Positions 1 through 8,125 are shown, counted from the stretch's first letter. The stretch: DNA of 19,296 nt from an uncultured delta proteobacterium (GCA_903912275.1 CAIWGR010000444.1:1-19296); one strand, 5' to 3'. Numbers and translations are program-made. The notes: generated by a model from the sequence alone, not told the origin.

Positions 1-963
1 CAGATGCTCGACACCATCACCTGCTCCAAGGCCATCGAGCAGTGCGACCTCGGCGCCGAGAACTCCCTCACCCCCGACGCCATCTGCCGCCCCGACTGCC
101 TCAACCAGCGCTGCGGCGACGGCGTGCGCGACACCGATGAGGTCTGCGACGACGGCAACGCCAACAACGGCGACCTCTGCACCACCTCCTGTCAGGAGGC
201 CTTCTGCGGCGACGGCTACCGCCAGTCCGCGGCCGGCGAACAGTGCGACGACGGCAACTTCCTCTCCGGCGACGGCTGCGACCCCGCCTGCCAGCGCGAG
301 GCCGGCTCCTGCTCCATCCTCGTCGTCTCCGATCCGGGAGTGACCGCCACCTCCATCGCCGCCCTCCAGACCGTCCTGCAGGATGCCTCGCTTCCCGCGG
401 AGTTCGTCAGCAACACGGCGACCACCTTCTCCACCGCAGACAGCGCGCTGCTCTCCGGCTACTCCATCGTCATCCTCAACAAGTCCGACCGGGTCCTGAG
501 CGATGGTGAGCGCGTTGCCCTCGAGGACTTCCTCGCCGGCGGCGGCGTCTTCATCGCCACGGGCTACGACAGCCTCGGCAGCCCCACCGACGCCGTCCTC
601 GCAGGCCTCCTCCACATCACCACCGCGGGCGATGCCTTCCCCGACCCCGCCTGCGAGGTCACCGACAACAGCGACCTCGCCTTCGATGGAACCTACGGCA
701 CCTTCCCCCTCGGCTACACCTTCACCTCCCTCGGCGGCGACTTCGATGGCGCCGGCGCCTCGGCGACGCTCGGCTCGCGCGAGCTCATCCGCATGGGAAC
801 CCCCGGCGGCACCACCTTCGCCAAGCTGACCGTCGCAGATAGCCTCCCCGGCACCGCCTACTACTGGAACGGAAACTCCAACTACGTCGACTGGACCACG
901 GCCTCCGCCTCCACCGACATGCAGGCCATGTTCCTGAACATGCTCGCGGGATACTGCTTCTAG
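1..963 (+). CDS. Secreted DUF4215 cysteine-rich repeat protein, 5'-truncated
   Basis: The frame is open through the left edge (codon 1-3 is CAG), so the true start and probably a signal peptide lie outside; the ATG at 4 is just the first in-window Met. Numbering from that Met, there is a partial Cys repeat at about residues 14-32 and two good DUF4215 (Myxococcus cysteine-rich) repeats at 37-63 and 68-96, each with CGDG followed by CDDGN and paired Cys. Residues 103-319 form a second domain: a beta strand SILVVSD, a strand SIVILNKSD, then LSDGERVALEDFLAGGGVFI, which resembles the core of ThuA-like/class I glutamine-amidotransferase-like folds. That second assignment is tentative. DUF4215 proteins are typically extracellular or surface proteins of Myxococcota. 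The stop is 6 bp before the next gene, so these genes are probably co-transcribed. Substrate or partner unknown. Confidence 0.85.
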   Translation, partial: QMLDTITCSKAIEQCDLGAENSLTPDAICRPDCLNQRCGDGVRDTDEVCDDGNANNGDLCTTSCQEAFCGDGYRQSAAGEQCDDGNFLSGDGCDPACQREAGSCSILVVSDPGVTATSIAALQTVLQDASLPAEFVSNTATTFSTADSALLSGYSIVILNKSDRVLSDGERVALEDFLAGGGVFIATGYDSLGSPTDAVLAGLLHITTAGDAFPDPACEVTDNSDLAFDGTYGTFPLGYTFTSLGGDFDGAGASATLGSRELIRMGTPGGTTFAKLTVADSLPGTAYYWNGNSNYVDWTTASASTDMQAMFLNMLAGYCF

Positions 964-969
964 TCTGCC

Positions 970-2394
970 ATGACCGGCGCACTCACCGTTCCCTCTCGGA
1001 CGGTCCGCGCCGGACTCGGCCTCGCGCTGACGCTCCTCGTCGGCGCCTCACCGGCCGCCGCCCACAACCCGGCGGTGCCGCTCGGCGTGCTCAGCGCAGG
1101 CCCGGAGCTCGGCCTCTGCGATGAGGCCGCGGGCGGAGACCTGCCGCTCCTCATCCGCACCAACATCGGCTTCGCCCGCGCGCAGACAGACGGCACCTAC
1201 GCCTTCGGCTGTCCCACGCTCTGGTCGGCCTCCGAAGGCGGCGCCACCCTCTCGGCCCGCGCCAGCTCCGGCCTCCTTGGCGTCATCGGAAACCAGCGCC
1301 TCTCGCTCTCCACCGATGGTGGCTGCTCGTTCCAAGAACTCCCCGCAACCGGCGGGCGGCAGGCCTTCGATGTTGCCGCCGGCGCCGACGCCATCTGGTT
1401 CCTCGAGCGCGGCGGTGCCGACCCCGCGGAGAGCCGCCTCGGCCGCGCTACCGACTGCTCGGATCGCCGGATCGCAGGTCCCTGGTCCGACACACTCCCC
1501 GACACCGTCCGAGAGGGCGCCTGCGGCAGCGACCGCTGCCTCTTCGTCTCCGGCGCACGGCCTACGCCCTCGCTCTGGTTTGCCCCCGTCACCGCGCTCG
1601 CCGCCGTCATGGAGCAGGGCGCAGACGCGCAGCCGCTCTGGCAGCAGATCCCGCTCCCCGCCGACCTCGGCGCGCAGCGGCTCGCCCTCCGCGCCGCAGC
1701 CGACGGCCTCCTCTGGGTCGCGCTCACCTACGAGGGCGGCCGCGACCTGCTCCGCTTCCAGCAGGGCGGCGATGGCGCCTTCGCCTTCGTGCAGCGCGAC
1801 CCCGCGGTCGTCTTCGGCGCCTCCGCCAGCGACGAGCTCCTCGGGCCCGTCACGGCCCAGGGTGCCTGGGTCGCAGCCGCCGGCACCCAGGTCTGGCTCC
1901 TCCCCCAAGGCAGCGACCCGGCACGCGCCTGGCAGACCGTCGGCGAGGCGCAGCTCTCCTGCCTCGACGCCATCAACGACACTCTCTTCGTCTGCAACAA
2001 CTACTACGATGTGGCTCGCCTCGACCTTCCGCAGCCCGGGCAGCCGCTCACCCTCCACAGGGCCTTCGCTGTCGACCTGATGCAGGGCCCCGACCTCTCC
2101 TGTCTCCCCGACGACCAGGCCGCCGCCTGCGAGGCCGACTGGATCCACCTCGGCGGCGAGAATGCGCTGCCGGTGGTGCCCGCTCGAACCTGCGCCTACG
2201 GCCGCCCGCCGCTCACCGCACCTCCGTCGCAACCCGAGACCCGCGACCAGGGGCTCCTCGCCTCTGCCTGCGCGCCGGAACAGACCCTGTCGACGCAGCC
2301 CGGCTATGGCTGCGCCGTCGCCACCGGCACAGGCTCGCTCTTCGGACCGCTCCTCCTCCTGCTGCTCCGCCGACGCCGACCGCCCTCCGCATGA
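970..2394 (+). CDS. Secreted protein with MYXO-CTERM-like sorting tail
   Basis: 474 aa. Residues 1-32 form a signal peptide (basic n-region, hydrophobic LGLALTLLVG, cleavage near AAAH). The C-terminus reads Gly-Cys (GCAVATG), then a short hydrophobic stretch GPLLLLLLRRRRPPSA: Cys, a leucine run and an arginine cluster, the layout of a MYXO-CTERM signal, which is thought to be processed by a myxosortase and leave the protein surface-anchored. Between them lie scattered Asp-box-like pieces (LSTDGGCSF near residue 116), consistent with a beta-propeller of the BNR/sortilin type, though I cannot count blades. Several Cys pairs fit an exported protein. Start ATG at 970 is 6 bp after the previous stop and has no clear Shine-Dalgarno; its stop overlaps the next ATG (ATGA). 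Function otherwise unknown. Confidence 0.82.
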   Translation: MTGALTVPSRTVRAGLGLALTLLVGASPAAAHNPAVPLGVLSAGPELGLCDEAAGGDLPLLIRTNIGFARAQTDGTYAFGCPTLWSASEGGATLSARASSGLLGVIGNQRLSLSTDGGCSFQELPATGGRQAFDVAAGADAIWFLERGGADPAESRLGRATDCSDRRIAGPWSDTLPDTVREGACGSDRCLFVSGARPTPSLWFAPVTALAAVMEQGADAQPLWQQIPLPADLGAQRLALRAAADGLLWVALTYEGGRDLLRFQQGGDGAFAFVQRDPAVVFGASASDELLGPVTAQGAWVAAAGTQVWLLPQGSDPARAWQTVGEAQLSCLDAINDTLFVCNNYYDVARLDLPQPGQPLTLHRAFAVDLMQGPDLSCLPDDQAAACEADWIHLGGENALPVVPARTCAYGRPPLTAPPSQPETRDQGLLASACAPEQTLSTQPGYGCAVATGTGSLFGPLLLLLLRRRRPPSA

Positions 2395-4199
2395 GCCGTG
2401 CCGCCTTCATCGCGCTGGCGCTGTTCCTGCTGCCCTTCACATCGCTGCGCGCCGCCGAGGGCAGCGGCGCAGACCCGGCCCCGCCCGACCGCTGCGCCGC
2501 ACTGCGCGCCGAGGCGGAAGGCTGGTCCGAGCGTGGGCTCCCCTGGTCAGCCTACGGTGCTGTCGAGCGCGACGCCCTTGTCGCCGCACTCTGCGACCGC
2601 GAACTCCGGCCCGCCTACGCGGCAGAGGGCCGCCCCGTCTGCGCCGTGAAGACCTTTCGGGAAGACCCCTTCGTCCTGAGTGAAAGGGTCCCGCTCTGGT
2701 TCAACCGGTTCCACGCCACCACCTCCGAACAGACCCTCCTCGACCTCGCCCGCGTGCAGCCCAACGCCGTCTGGACAGACGGCCTCCGCCTCGACCTCGC
2801 CCGCCGCATGGCCACCCCGGCCATCCTCGCCGTCGCGATCGCCGCCCCCATCGTCAGCACCAGCTGCGACGATGGCGTCGACCTCCTCCTTGTCACCCGC
2901 GACATGTGGAGCCTCCGCTTCATCGCGCGCCCGGAACTCGACGGCAACCAGATCACCCGCGTCACGCTCGGCGCCACCGAGAACAACCTCGCAGGCGAGC
3001 ACCTCCAGCTCGCCCTCGTCGCCTACAAAGACCGCGACTTCTGGGAGCTCGGGCCGGTCATCCAGAAGCGCCGGATCGCGGGCACCATGCTGGCCGGCGG
3101 CCTCTCCGCCTCCGCCATCTTCACACCTGGCCTCGACCTCGAGCCCGGCTACCGCGCCAACGCCACGCTTGGGCTCCCCGTCGAGACCGCCGCAGACAGC
3201 TTCGGCTGGTCGCTCTCCGCCGCGGCGCAGAACCGCCTCTTCGCCATCTACGACGGCGCGCAGGTCGCACGCTTCGACAACCCCGACACAGAGGCGGCCG
3301 AGGCCATAGAGGCCCTCTGGCGCAGCGAGAGCACCTCTGCCGTCTTCTCCACCACCTTCGCCCGCGGCACCGCCTGGCGACAGCTCTACACCCCCTATCT
3401 GAGCTGGTCGGAGGCCTCCTCGGAGCTGGCCTCCACCTCCGACGACACACTCCGCGCCGCCTTCAAGCAGCAGGTGCTCCCCGACGACGAAAGGCGCGTC
3501 GGACCCGGGCTCCGCTGGACCCTCTTCGAGGCCCGCTACCGGAGCCTCCAGGACTACCGCCTCTTCGGCCTCTCCGAGGAGCTCCGCGACGGGCCTACCG
3601 TCACCCTCGACGCCTCCTTCAGCGACCCGCTCCTCGGTGCCACCCGCGCCACCCAAGACCTCTCCGCCGACCTCTCCTGGAACGGCGCTCCTCTCGGCGA
3701 CGACCTCCTCCGGCTCGCCGCGGGTGGCGCGCTCAGCTTCGGCGACGGCCTCGAAAATACCATCGGCTGGACCGAGCTCCGCGCCGTCACGCCGCCAAAA
3801 CTGGCCGGCCGCCTCCACCTCCGAACCGGCTGGATCGAGCGTGGCATCAACCGCGCGCGCAGCTACGAAACCGTTGGCGGCGACCAGGCCCTCCGCGGCT
3901 TCGCCCCCTCGGCGCTCCGCTCCGAGGGGCTCATCCGCGCCAACCTCGAGTGGCGGAGCCTGCCACTCCGTTCCTTCCTCGCCCGCGTCGGCGCCGTCCT
4001 CTTTGTCGACGCTGCCACCGCCCGCGGCGACGCCAACACCCACGATGCCCTCCTCAGCACAGGGCTCGGCTTCCGCTCCTTCCTCCCGCAGGCTGCATCC
4101 TTCGTATGGAGCGTCGATCTCGGATTCCCGCTCCTCACCGGTGGCCTCGTGGAGCAGGGCGATCCCATGCTTCATGTCCGCATCGATCAGGCCTTCTGA
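2391..4199 (+). CDS. Omp85/BamA-TamA-like outer-membrane beta-barrel protein
   Basis: 602 aa. Signal peptide at residues 1-22 (FIALALFLLPFTSLRAA). Residues about 82-177 contain a POTRA-like module ending in a strand pair (VDLLLVTRDMWSLRF). The rest is rich in alternating polar/aromatic strands typical of a 16-strand barrel. Residues 501-504 are LRGF in the context GGDQALRGF, matching the conserved VRGF/Y motif of the L6 loop in BamA, TamA and FhaC-type Omp85 proteins, and the final residue is Phe (IDQAF), the usual barrel-end signal for Bam-dependent insertion. It is shorter than BamA (about 800 aa) and has room for only one or two POTRA domains, so it is not the housekeeping BamA; a specialised translocase or assembly factor is more likely. 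Its ATG overlaps the preceding stop by 4 bp (translational coupling), tying it to the exported proteins upstream. Confidence 0.8.
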   Translation: MSRAAFIALALFLLPFTSLRAAEGSGADPAPPDRCAALRAEAEGWSERGLPWSAYGAVERDALVAALCDRELRPAYAAEGRPVCAVKTFREDPFVLSERVPLWFNRFHATTSEQTLLDLARVQPNAVWTDGLRLDLARRMATPAILAVAIAAPIVSTSCDDGVDLLLVTRDMWSLRFIARPELDGNQITRVTLGATENNLAGEHLQLALVAYKDRDFWELGPVIQKRRIAGTMLAGGLSASAIFTPGLDLEPGYRANATLGLPVETAADSFGWSLSAAAQNRLFAIYDGAQVARFDNPDTEAAEAIEALWRSESTSAVFSTTFARGTAWRQLYTPYLSWSEASSELASTSDDTLRAAFKQQVLPDDERRVGPGLRWTLFEARYRSLQDYRLFGLSEELRDGPTVTLDASFSDPLLGATRATQDLSADLSWNGAPLGDDLLRLAAGGALSFGDGLENTIGWTELRAVTPPKLAGRLHLRTGWIERGINRARSYETVGGDQALRGFAPSALRSEGLIRANLEWRSLPLRSFLARVGAVLFVDAATARGDANTHDALLSTGLGFRSFLPQAASFVWSVDLGFPLLTGGLVEQGDPMLHVRIDQAF

Positions 4200-4259
4200 C
4201 CGCCGCTTCTTTGCCTACCCGCCCGCGTCCTGCCACCCTGCGCGGCGCAACACTCCTCC

Positions 4260-6476
4260 GTGCCGGAAGCCATGGCCCTGCTCTCTGAACTCCCCTGTCG
4301 CTTCGGTAAGTTCGTCCTCATCGATCGCATCGGTCGAGGCGGCATGGCCGACGTCTTCCGCGGCATGCTCCAGGGCGCCGATGGCTTCACCAAAGAGTGC
4401 GCCGTCAAGGTCATCCTCCCCTCGCTCGCAGAAGACCCCCACTTCGTCCGCATGTTCATCGACGAGGCCCGCGTCGCGGTCTGGCTCAACCACCCCAACG
4501 TGGTCCAGATCTACGACCTCGGACAGGTCGAGGGGCAGTACTTCATCGCCATGGAGTATGTCTCCGGCAAAGACCTCCTCGACCTCCTCGCAGCCCGCGC
4601 CCGCACCAAGCTCCGCATCCCGGTCGCCGTCGCCGTCTACATCGCCATTCAGGTCCTCCGCGGACTCGACTTTGCCCACCACGCCACCAGCCCCATCGGC
4701 GAGCCGCTCACCATCGTCCATCGCGACGTCTCACCCTCCAACATCCTCCTCTCCTACCAGGGGGCTGTGAAGGTCGCAGACTTCGGCATCGCCAAGTCGG
4801 GCCTCCAGAGCAATCTCACCGAGGGCGGGACCCATAAGGGAAAGATGGGCTACATGAGCCCCGAGCAGGTCACAGGACAGGAGATCGACCTCCGCTCCGA
4901 CCTCTTCGCTGCAGGCGTCGTCCTCTTCGAACTCCTCACCATGAGCCGGCTCTTCAAGGCTCCCAGCGACCTCGATGTCATGCTCAAGATCCGCGACGTC
5001 AGCATCGCCGAGGAGCTCACCCGGCTCCGCGATGTCCCCATCGCACTCCGAGACATCCTCCTCCGTGCCCTCTCCAAGTCTGCCGATGAGCGCTTCGCCT
5101 CCGGCGCCGACTTCGCAGAGGCGCTGCAGGGTTTCGCAGATCGTGAAGCGCTCGAGCTCGGCCCCCACCTCCTCGCAAAAGTCCTCCAGGACACCTTCGC
5201 CGAGAGCGTCGTCGCCGAAGCCAAGCGGCGCAGGACCTCGCAAGAGGTGCTGCCAGCCCCCGTGCCCGCACCCGCAGCCCCCAGCTTCCGATTCCGCGAC
5301 GCCCAGGGCCAAGTCCATGGCCCCATGACGCTCCCCGAGCTGCACCGGCTCCTCACCGCGACCCCCCACTCCGTCCATGAGCGGGTCTCGGTCTCCGGCG
5401 GCCTCTGGCTCACCACCGATGTCTTCCCCACCCTCTCCGGCATCCCCCGCGGCGTCGAACCGACCCTCGTCGGCGAGCCCGAGAACCTGCACTCCTTCAA
5501 CTCACTCCACCAGGACGGCCCCCTCAACCGCGACTGGGAAGAGCTCGCCCTCGCAGGCTTCAATCCCAAGCGGCAGAAGAAGGGGCGGCAGGCCTCCGCC
5601 TCCGGCTCCTTCCCCGCCGCCGAGTCTCACGCGCCCAGCGGCGACTCCCCCTCGCTCCGCGTAGACTCTACCGTCCAGCCCAACCTCGCCTTCCCACCGC
5701 GCGACAGCCTCGAGGGCTCCACCCGCGAGACCCTCCGCGGAAGCCTCTCCAGCGGAAGCATCGTACAGCTGCTCCACGCACTCTCCTCCCACAGACTCAC
5801 CGGACGCCTCCGCCTCTGGCACAGCGACCGAACCATCTCCCTCCACGCCCGCGCAGGGAGCCTCGTCGTCGTCGACTCCGAGTCGCCCGACGCCCGCTTC
5901 GGCGGCTACCTCGTCGACCTCGACCTGATCTCGCCCGAGCAGCTCTCCTATGCCCTCGTCCGCGCCGCCCGCTACGGCGGACAGCTGGGCCACACCCTCG
6001 TCTCCGAGGGTGTCCTCTCGCCCCACACCCTCTTCACGGCACTCTGTGATCGGCTCCGCGAAGACATCTTCGCCCTCATCGGTGTCTCCGAGGGCATCTG
6101 GGTCTGGGAGCCAGACAAACAGGACGCGGGAAACGCCATGGAGGCCGGCTTCGACCTCGACCAGCTCATCGCGGCAGGCGTGAAGGAGCGATGCGCGCTC
6201 CCCTACCTCCGCAGCTACGTCTCCGAGCTCGAAGACCATCCGCTCGAGCCTACCACCACCGACGGTACCTTCGGCGGTGTCCGCGTCTTCGGTCGCGCGC
6301 TCCGGCTCGCGATGAACATCGGCCCGCGCGAGTCCATCGGAGACCTCCTCCGCCGCTTCACCGCCGACGGATGGAGCGAACTTGAGGTGCGCCAGATCCT
6401 CTTCTGGCTCATCGAGCGCGATGCCTTCCGCTTCGTCGGAGTGCCCTCCAGCCTGCGGCTGCTCGCACCCCGCTGA
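4260..6476 (+). CDS. Ser/Thr protein kinase with GYF-2-like, DUF4388 and MshEN-like C-terminal modules
   Basis: 738 aa, cytoplasmic (no membrane segment). Kinase domain 15-295: glycine loop IGRGGMADV 24-32, ATP-anchoring K50, helix C E69, catalytic HRD 154-156 with N161 (HRDVSPSN, the usual myxobacterial variant), DFG 174-176, YMSPEQ 198-203, so it should be active. After a Pro/Ala linker, residues 342-392 look like a GYF-2/DUF4339 domain (RFRDAQGQVHGPM, ELHRLL). Residues 484-545 match DUF4388/PATAN (LRGSLSSGSIVQLLHAL, TGRLRLW). Residues 546-598 form two 24-residue MshEN-like motifs split by 5 residues (see findings), followed by EDIFALIGVSEGIWVWEPD. Start is GTG 4260; ATG at 4272 is an equally plausible start and neither has a well-spaced Shine-Dalgarno. 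It lies 60 bp after the barrel gene with no terminator seen, so may share its transcript. It converges on the next gene with 4 bp between stops. Confidence 0.92.
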   Translation: MPEAMALLSELPCRFGKFVLIDRIGRGGMADVFRGMLQGADGFTKECAVKVILPSLAEDPHFVRMFIDEARVAVWLNHPNVVQIYDLGQVEGQYFIAMEYVSGKDLLDLLAARARTKLRIPVAVAVYIAIQVLRGLDFAHHATSPIGEPLTIVHRDVSPSNILLSYQGAVKVADFGIAKSGLQSNLTEGGTHKGKMGYMSPEQVTGQEIDLRSDLFAAGVVLFELLTMSRLFKAPSDLDVMLKIRDVSIAEELTRLRDVPIALRDILLRALSKSADERFASGADFAEALQGFADREALELGPHLLAKVLQDTFAESVVAEAKRRRTSQEVLPAPVPAPAAPSFRFRDAQGQVHGPMTLPELHRLLTATPHSVHERVSVSGGLWLTTDVFPTLSGIPRGVEPTLVGEPENLHSFNSLHQDGPLNRDWEELALAGFNPKRQKKGRQASASGSFPAAESHAPSGDSPSLRVDSTVQPNLAFPPRDSLEGSTRETLRGSLSSGSIVQLLHALSSHRLTGRLRLWHSDRTISLHARAGSLVVVDSESPDARFGGYLVDLDLISPEQLSYALVRAARYGGQLGHTLVSEGVLSPHTLFTALCDRLREDIFALIGVSEGIWVWEPDKQDAGNAMEAGFDLDQLIAAGVKERCALPYLRSYVSELEDHPLEPTTTDGTFGGVRVFGRALRLAMNIGPRESIGDLLRRFTADGWSELEVRQILFWLIERDAFRFVGVPSSLRLLAPR

Positions 6477-6480
6477 CGGG

Positions 6481-7137
6481 CTACAGCCGGCTCGCCACCC
6501 GGTCTGCCAGCGCCTTTACCTTCTCCGCGTCGCACAGCTTGACCGCGCAGGTGACCACCGCCACCGAGCGGCTCGCCTTGTGATGGAAGGCGTAGTGGAC
6601 CGTCTCGCCAAACGCCCCGAAGAAGGCCTCGTCGCCCACCGGGGTCGTGTCGACCGTTGCGGCGATGTAGGTATCTTTCAAGCGCAAGAAACGGCTTCCC
6701 GCCTGGCGTGCCTCAAGCGGCCGCCACACCTGCAGCGACGCCCCGAACATCGTCTCGCTCCCGATCCGTACCGCGTTGTAGGTCGGGCTCGGCGCGAGGC
6801 CATCCAGCGGCTGTTCCGCGAGCACCTCCTCATACTTCGTCATCTCACGCACGTCGGCGCGCGTCAGGAGTTCGCTCACCGCCAGCGGCTCCGGCGGCGT
6901 CAGACCGACCACGCTCCGAAGCGCCGAAACCTCCTCCGGCGACAGCTCACGAACAGGCTCCTCCGTGGGGTCTGCCGGCTTCGCTGCGACCTTCGCCGGC
7001 GCCTCCGGCGCGGCGCTCCCGCTCGATGCCGTCTCACCTGAACCGGTGCTCGCCTCCTCCGTAGACTTGGAGCAACCGCTCGCCATCAGAAGCAGACAGC
7101 AGAGCCCTGCGGGCAAACTACGATTCAATCCCATCAT
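6481..7137 (-). CDS. Small lipoprotein, function unknown
   Basis: 218 aa from the ATG at 7137 (a second ATG follows directly at 7134). The frame opens further upstream to 7212, but the extra residues would put an Arg-rich, polar stretch before the signal sequence, so the shorter start is preferred. Lipobox MASGC, with lipidated Cys at residue 22, after a hydrophobic GLCCLLLMAS. Residues 23-65 are a low-complexity Ser/Gly/Ala/Pro/Glu linker. The folded part (about 66-218) has alternating strands and ends VAVVTCAVKLCDAEKVKALADRV, with two Cys at 197 and 202 that could pair. The layout (lipobox, linker, one small alpha/beta domain with a final helix) resembles PknH-sensor/DUF3558-like exported domains, but similarity is loose and I would not assign a family. 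Last gene of a minus-strand trio; 93 bp after the MshEN-domain gene. Confidence 0.75.
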   Translation of the reverse strand: MMGLNRSLPAGLCCLLLMASGCSKSTEEASTGSGETASSGSAAPEAPAKVAAKPADPTEEPVRELSPEEVSALRSVVGLTPPEPLAVSELLTRADVREMTKYEEVLAEQPLDGLAPSPTYNAVRIGSETMFGASLQVWRPLEARQAGSRFLRLKDTYIAATVDTTPVGDEAFFGAFGETVHYAFHHKASRSVAVVTCAVKLCDAEKVKALADRVASRL

Positions 7138-7198
7138 CACAGACTCGTCAGCAGGGGAGGGCGCAACAGACCTGCGCCGCATTCTATTCGACTTACTC

Positions 7199-7246
7199 GC
7201 ATGCGCAAGCAACCAGACCCGCCGCCACGCCTACTTCTTGCGATGC
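7199..7246. repeat. Inverted repeat across the MshEN-gene stop codon
   Basis: Left arm GCATGCGCAAG (7199-7209) and right arm CTTGCGATGC (7237-7246) are complementary over ten bases with one bulged base, separated by 27 bases. On the minus strand this brackets the stop codon (7231-7233) of the MshEN-domain gene. No T-run follows, so it is not a standard intrinsic terminator; it could be an mRNA hairpin in the gene-to-gene gap, or chance. Confidence 0.3.
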
Positions 7247-8124
7247 AACTGCTCCGCCAGCTCGGCCTCGCTCACCAGACCGCGCGCCACCAGCGCCCGA
7301 ACGAGCGCTCGCAGGAGCTCATCCGGAGCCGCCTGCCGAACCGCCCGTGCCGCCACCTCTGCCCGGCTCACCGCCGCGTTGTCACCAAGGCTCAGCAGGA
7401 AGGGCGAAGAGACCTGTCCCGCGGGCAGGCTCTCGGTAGAAAAGGGATCGGAGGCGGGCGCAGACCGCTCCGAAAGCGCCGTCGTCTCCAGCTCGCCGCT
7501 CTCCTCATCCAGCACCACATCGATGGGGCCCTGCCGCGCCGGCTGACCCGCGGCCCGATGCGCCCGCTCGGTATCGGCCCGTGACATCAGCGCCGACCCC
7601 AGCGCCGGCGACGCCTGCATCGGCGCCCGTCCCGCGACTACGGTCTCCGCGAAGCGGAAGGGCGCTGCCTCCAACTTGGGCGCCACAACAACGGCTCCAC
7701 CGCGAAGGCGGCGGAAGACCTCCATCAGGTCCAACGGCCCCACCAGAATCGTCGTGACCGCGCCGCTCCAGAGCTCGCTCGCAACCCGGAGCGCCTCGCT
7801 GTCTGTCGGGTCCTCCATCGCCAGAAACAGCCGCCCCTCTTCGAGCGAAATCGGCACAAACCGGTACTGCTCCATCATCGACTGCGGATAGATCTTCACC
7901 AGCTCCGGCGTCGCAGCAAACCCCTTCAGCGAGACCGCCTTCACGCCGAGCAACTTGGCCGCGATCCGAACCGCCGTCTCCTCCTCCACTGCACGCGACT
8001 CCACCGCCGCACGGTAGACCGAAGTCTGCCGCGACGACGCCAGCGCGCTCAGCTGCCGCACCTGAACCTCTGTCAGCAGCGAACGCTCCAGCAGCACCGC
8101 TCCGAATCTCTGGTCGTCGATCAT
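7231..8124 (-). CDS. Stand-alone GspE N-terminal/MshEN domain protein
   Basis: 297 aa. Residues about 5-142 match the N-terminal domain of type II secretion/type IV pilus ATPases (GspE_N, MshEN): RFGAVLLERSLLT at 6-18, ETAVRIAAKLLGV at 49-61, then P-x-L near 73, IYPQSMMEQYRFVPIS, LFLAMEDPTDSEAL and a last helix LMEVFRRLRGG. No Walker A/B ATPase follows; instead there is a polar, low-complexity middle (about 150-262) and a final helical piece (ELLRALVRALVARGLVSEAE) that again has the spacing of half an MshEN motif (273-296, Gly282). MshEN in Vibrio MshE binds cyclic di-GMP; here the first motif keeps Arg-Phe-Gly but the second is degenerate, so binding is uncertain. ATG at 8124 is one base after the upstream TGA, so translation is probably coupled to the lipoprotein gene. 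Likely a cytoplasmic regulator or adaptor. Confidence 0.82.
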   Translation of the reverse strand: MIDDQRFGAVLLERSLLTEVQVRQLSALASSRQTSVYRAAVESRAVEEETAVRIAAKLLGVKAVSLKGFAATPELVKIYPQSMMEQYRFVPISLEEGRLFLAMEDPTDSEALRVASELWSGAVTTILVGPLDLMEVFRRLRGGAVVVAPKLEAAPFRFAETVVAGRAPMQASPALGSALMSRADTERAHRAAGQPARQGPIDVVLDEESGELETTALSERSAPASDPFSTESLPAGQVSSPFLLSLGDNAAVSRAEVAARAVRQAAPDELLRALVRALVARGLVSEAELAEQLHRKK

Positions 8125-8125
8125 C

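Noticed and set aside
37..295. DUF4215 repeats as a DNA-level tandem repeat
   Set aside because: Similarity is at the protein level (CGDG and CDDGN spacing); the nucleotide copies are diverged, so this is a protein domain repeat.
2162..2683. Long open frames rich in Arg, Pro, Ser and Ala on both strands throughout the window (for example 2906-4288, 14580-16244 and 8994-11171)
   Set aside because: They are shadows of real genes caused by high GC and C-ending codons: low-complexity Arg/Pro/Ser/Ala composition and no family motifs, lying opposite or out of frame with clear genes.
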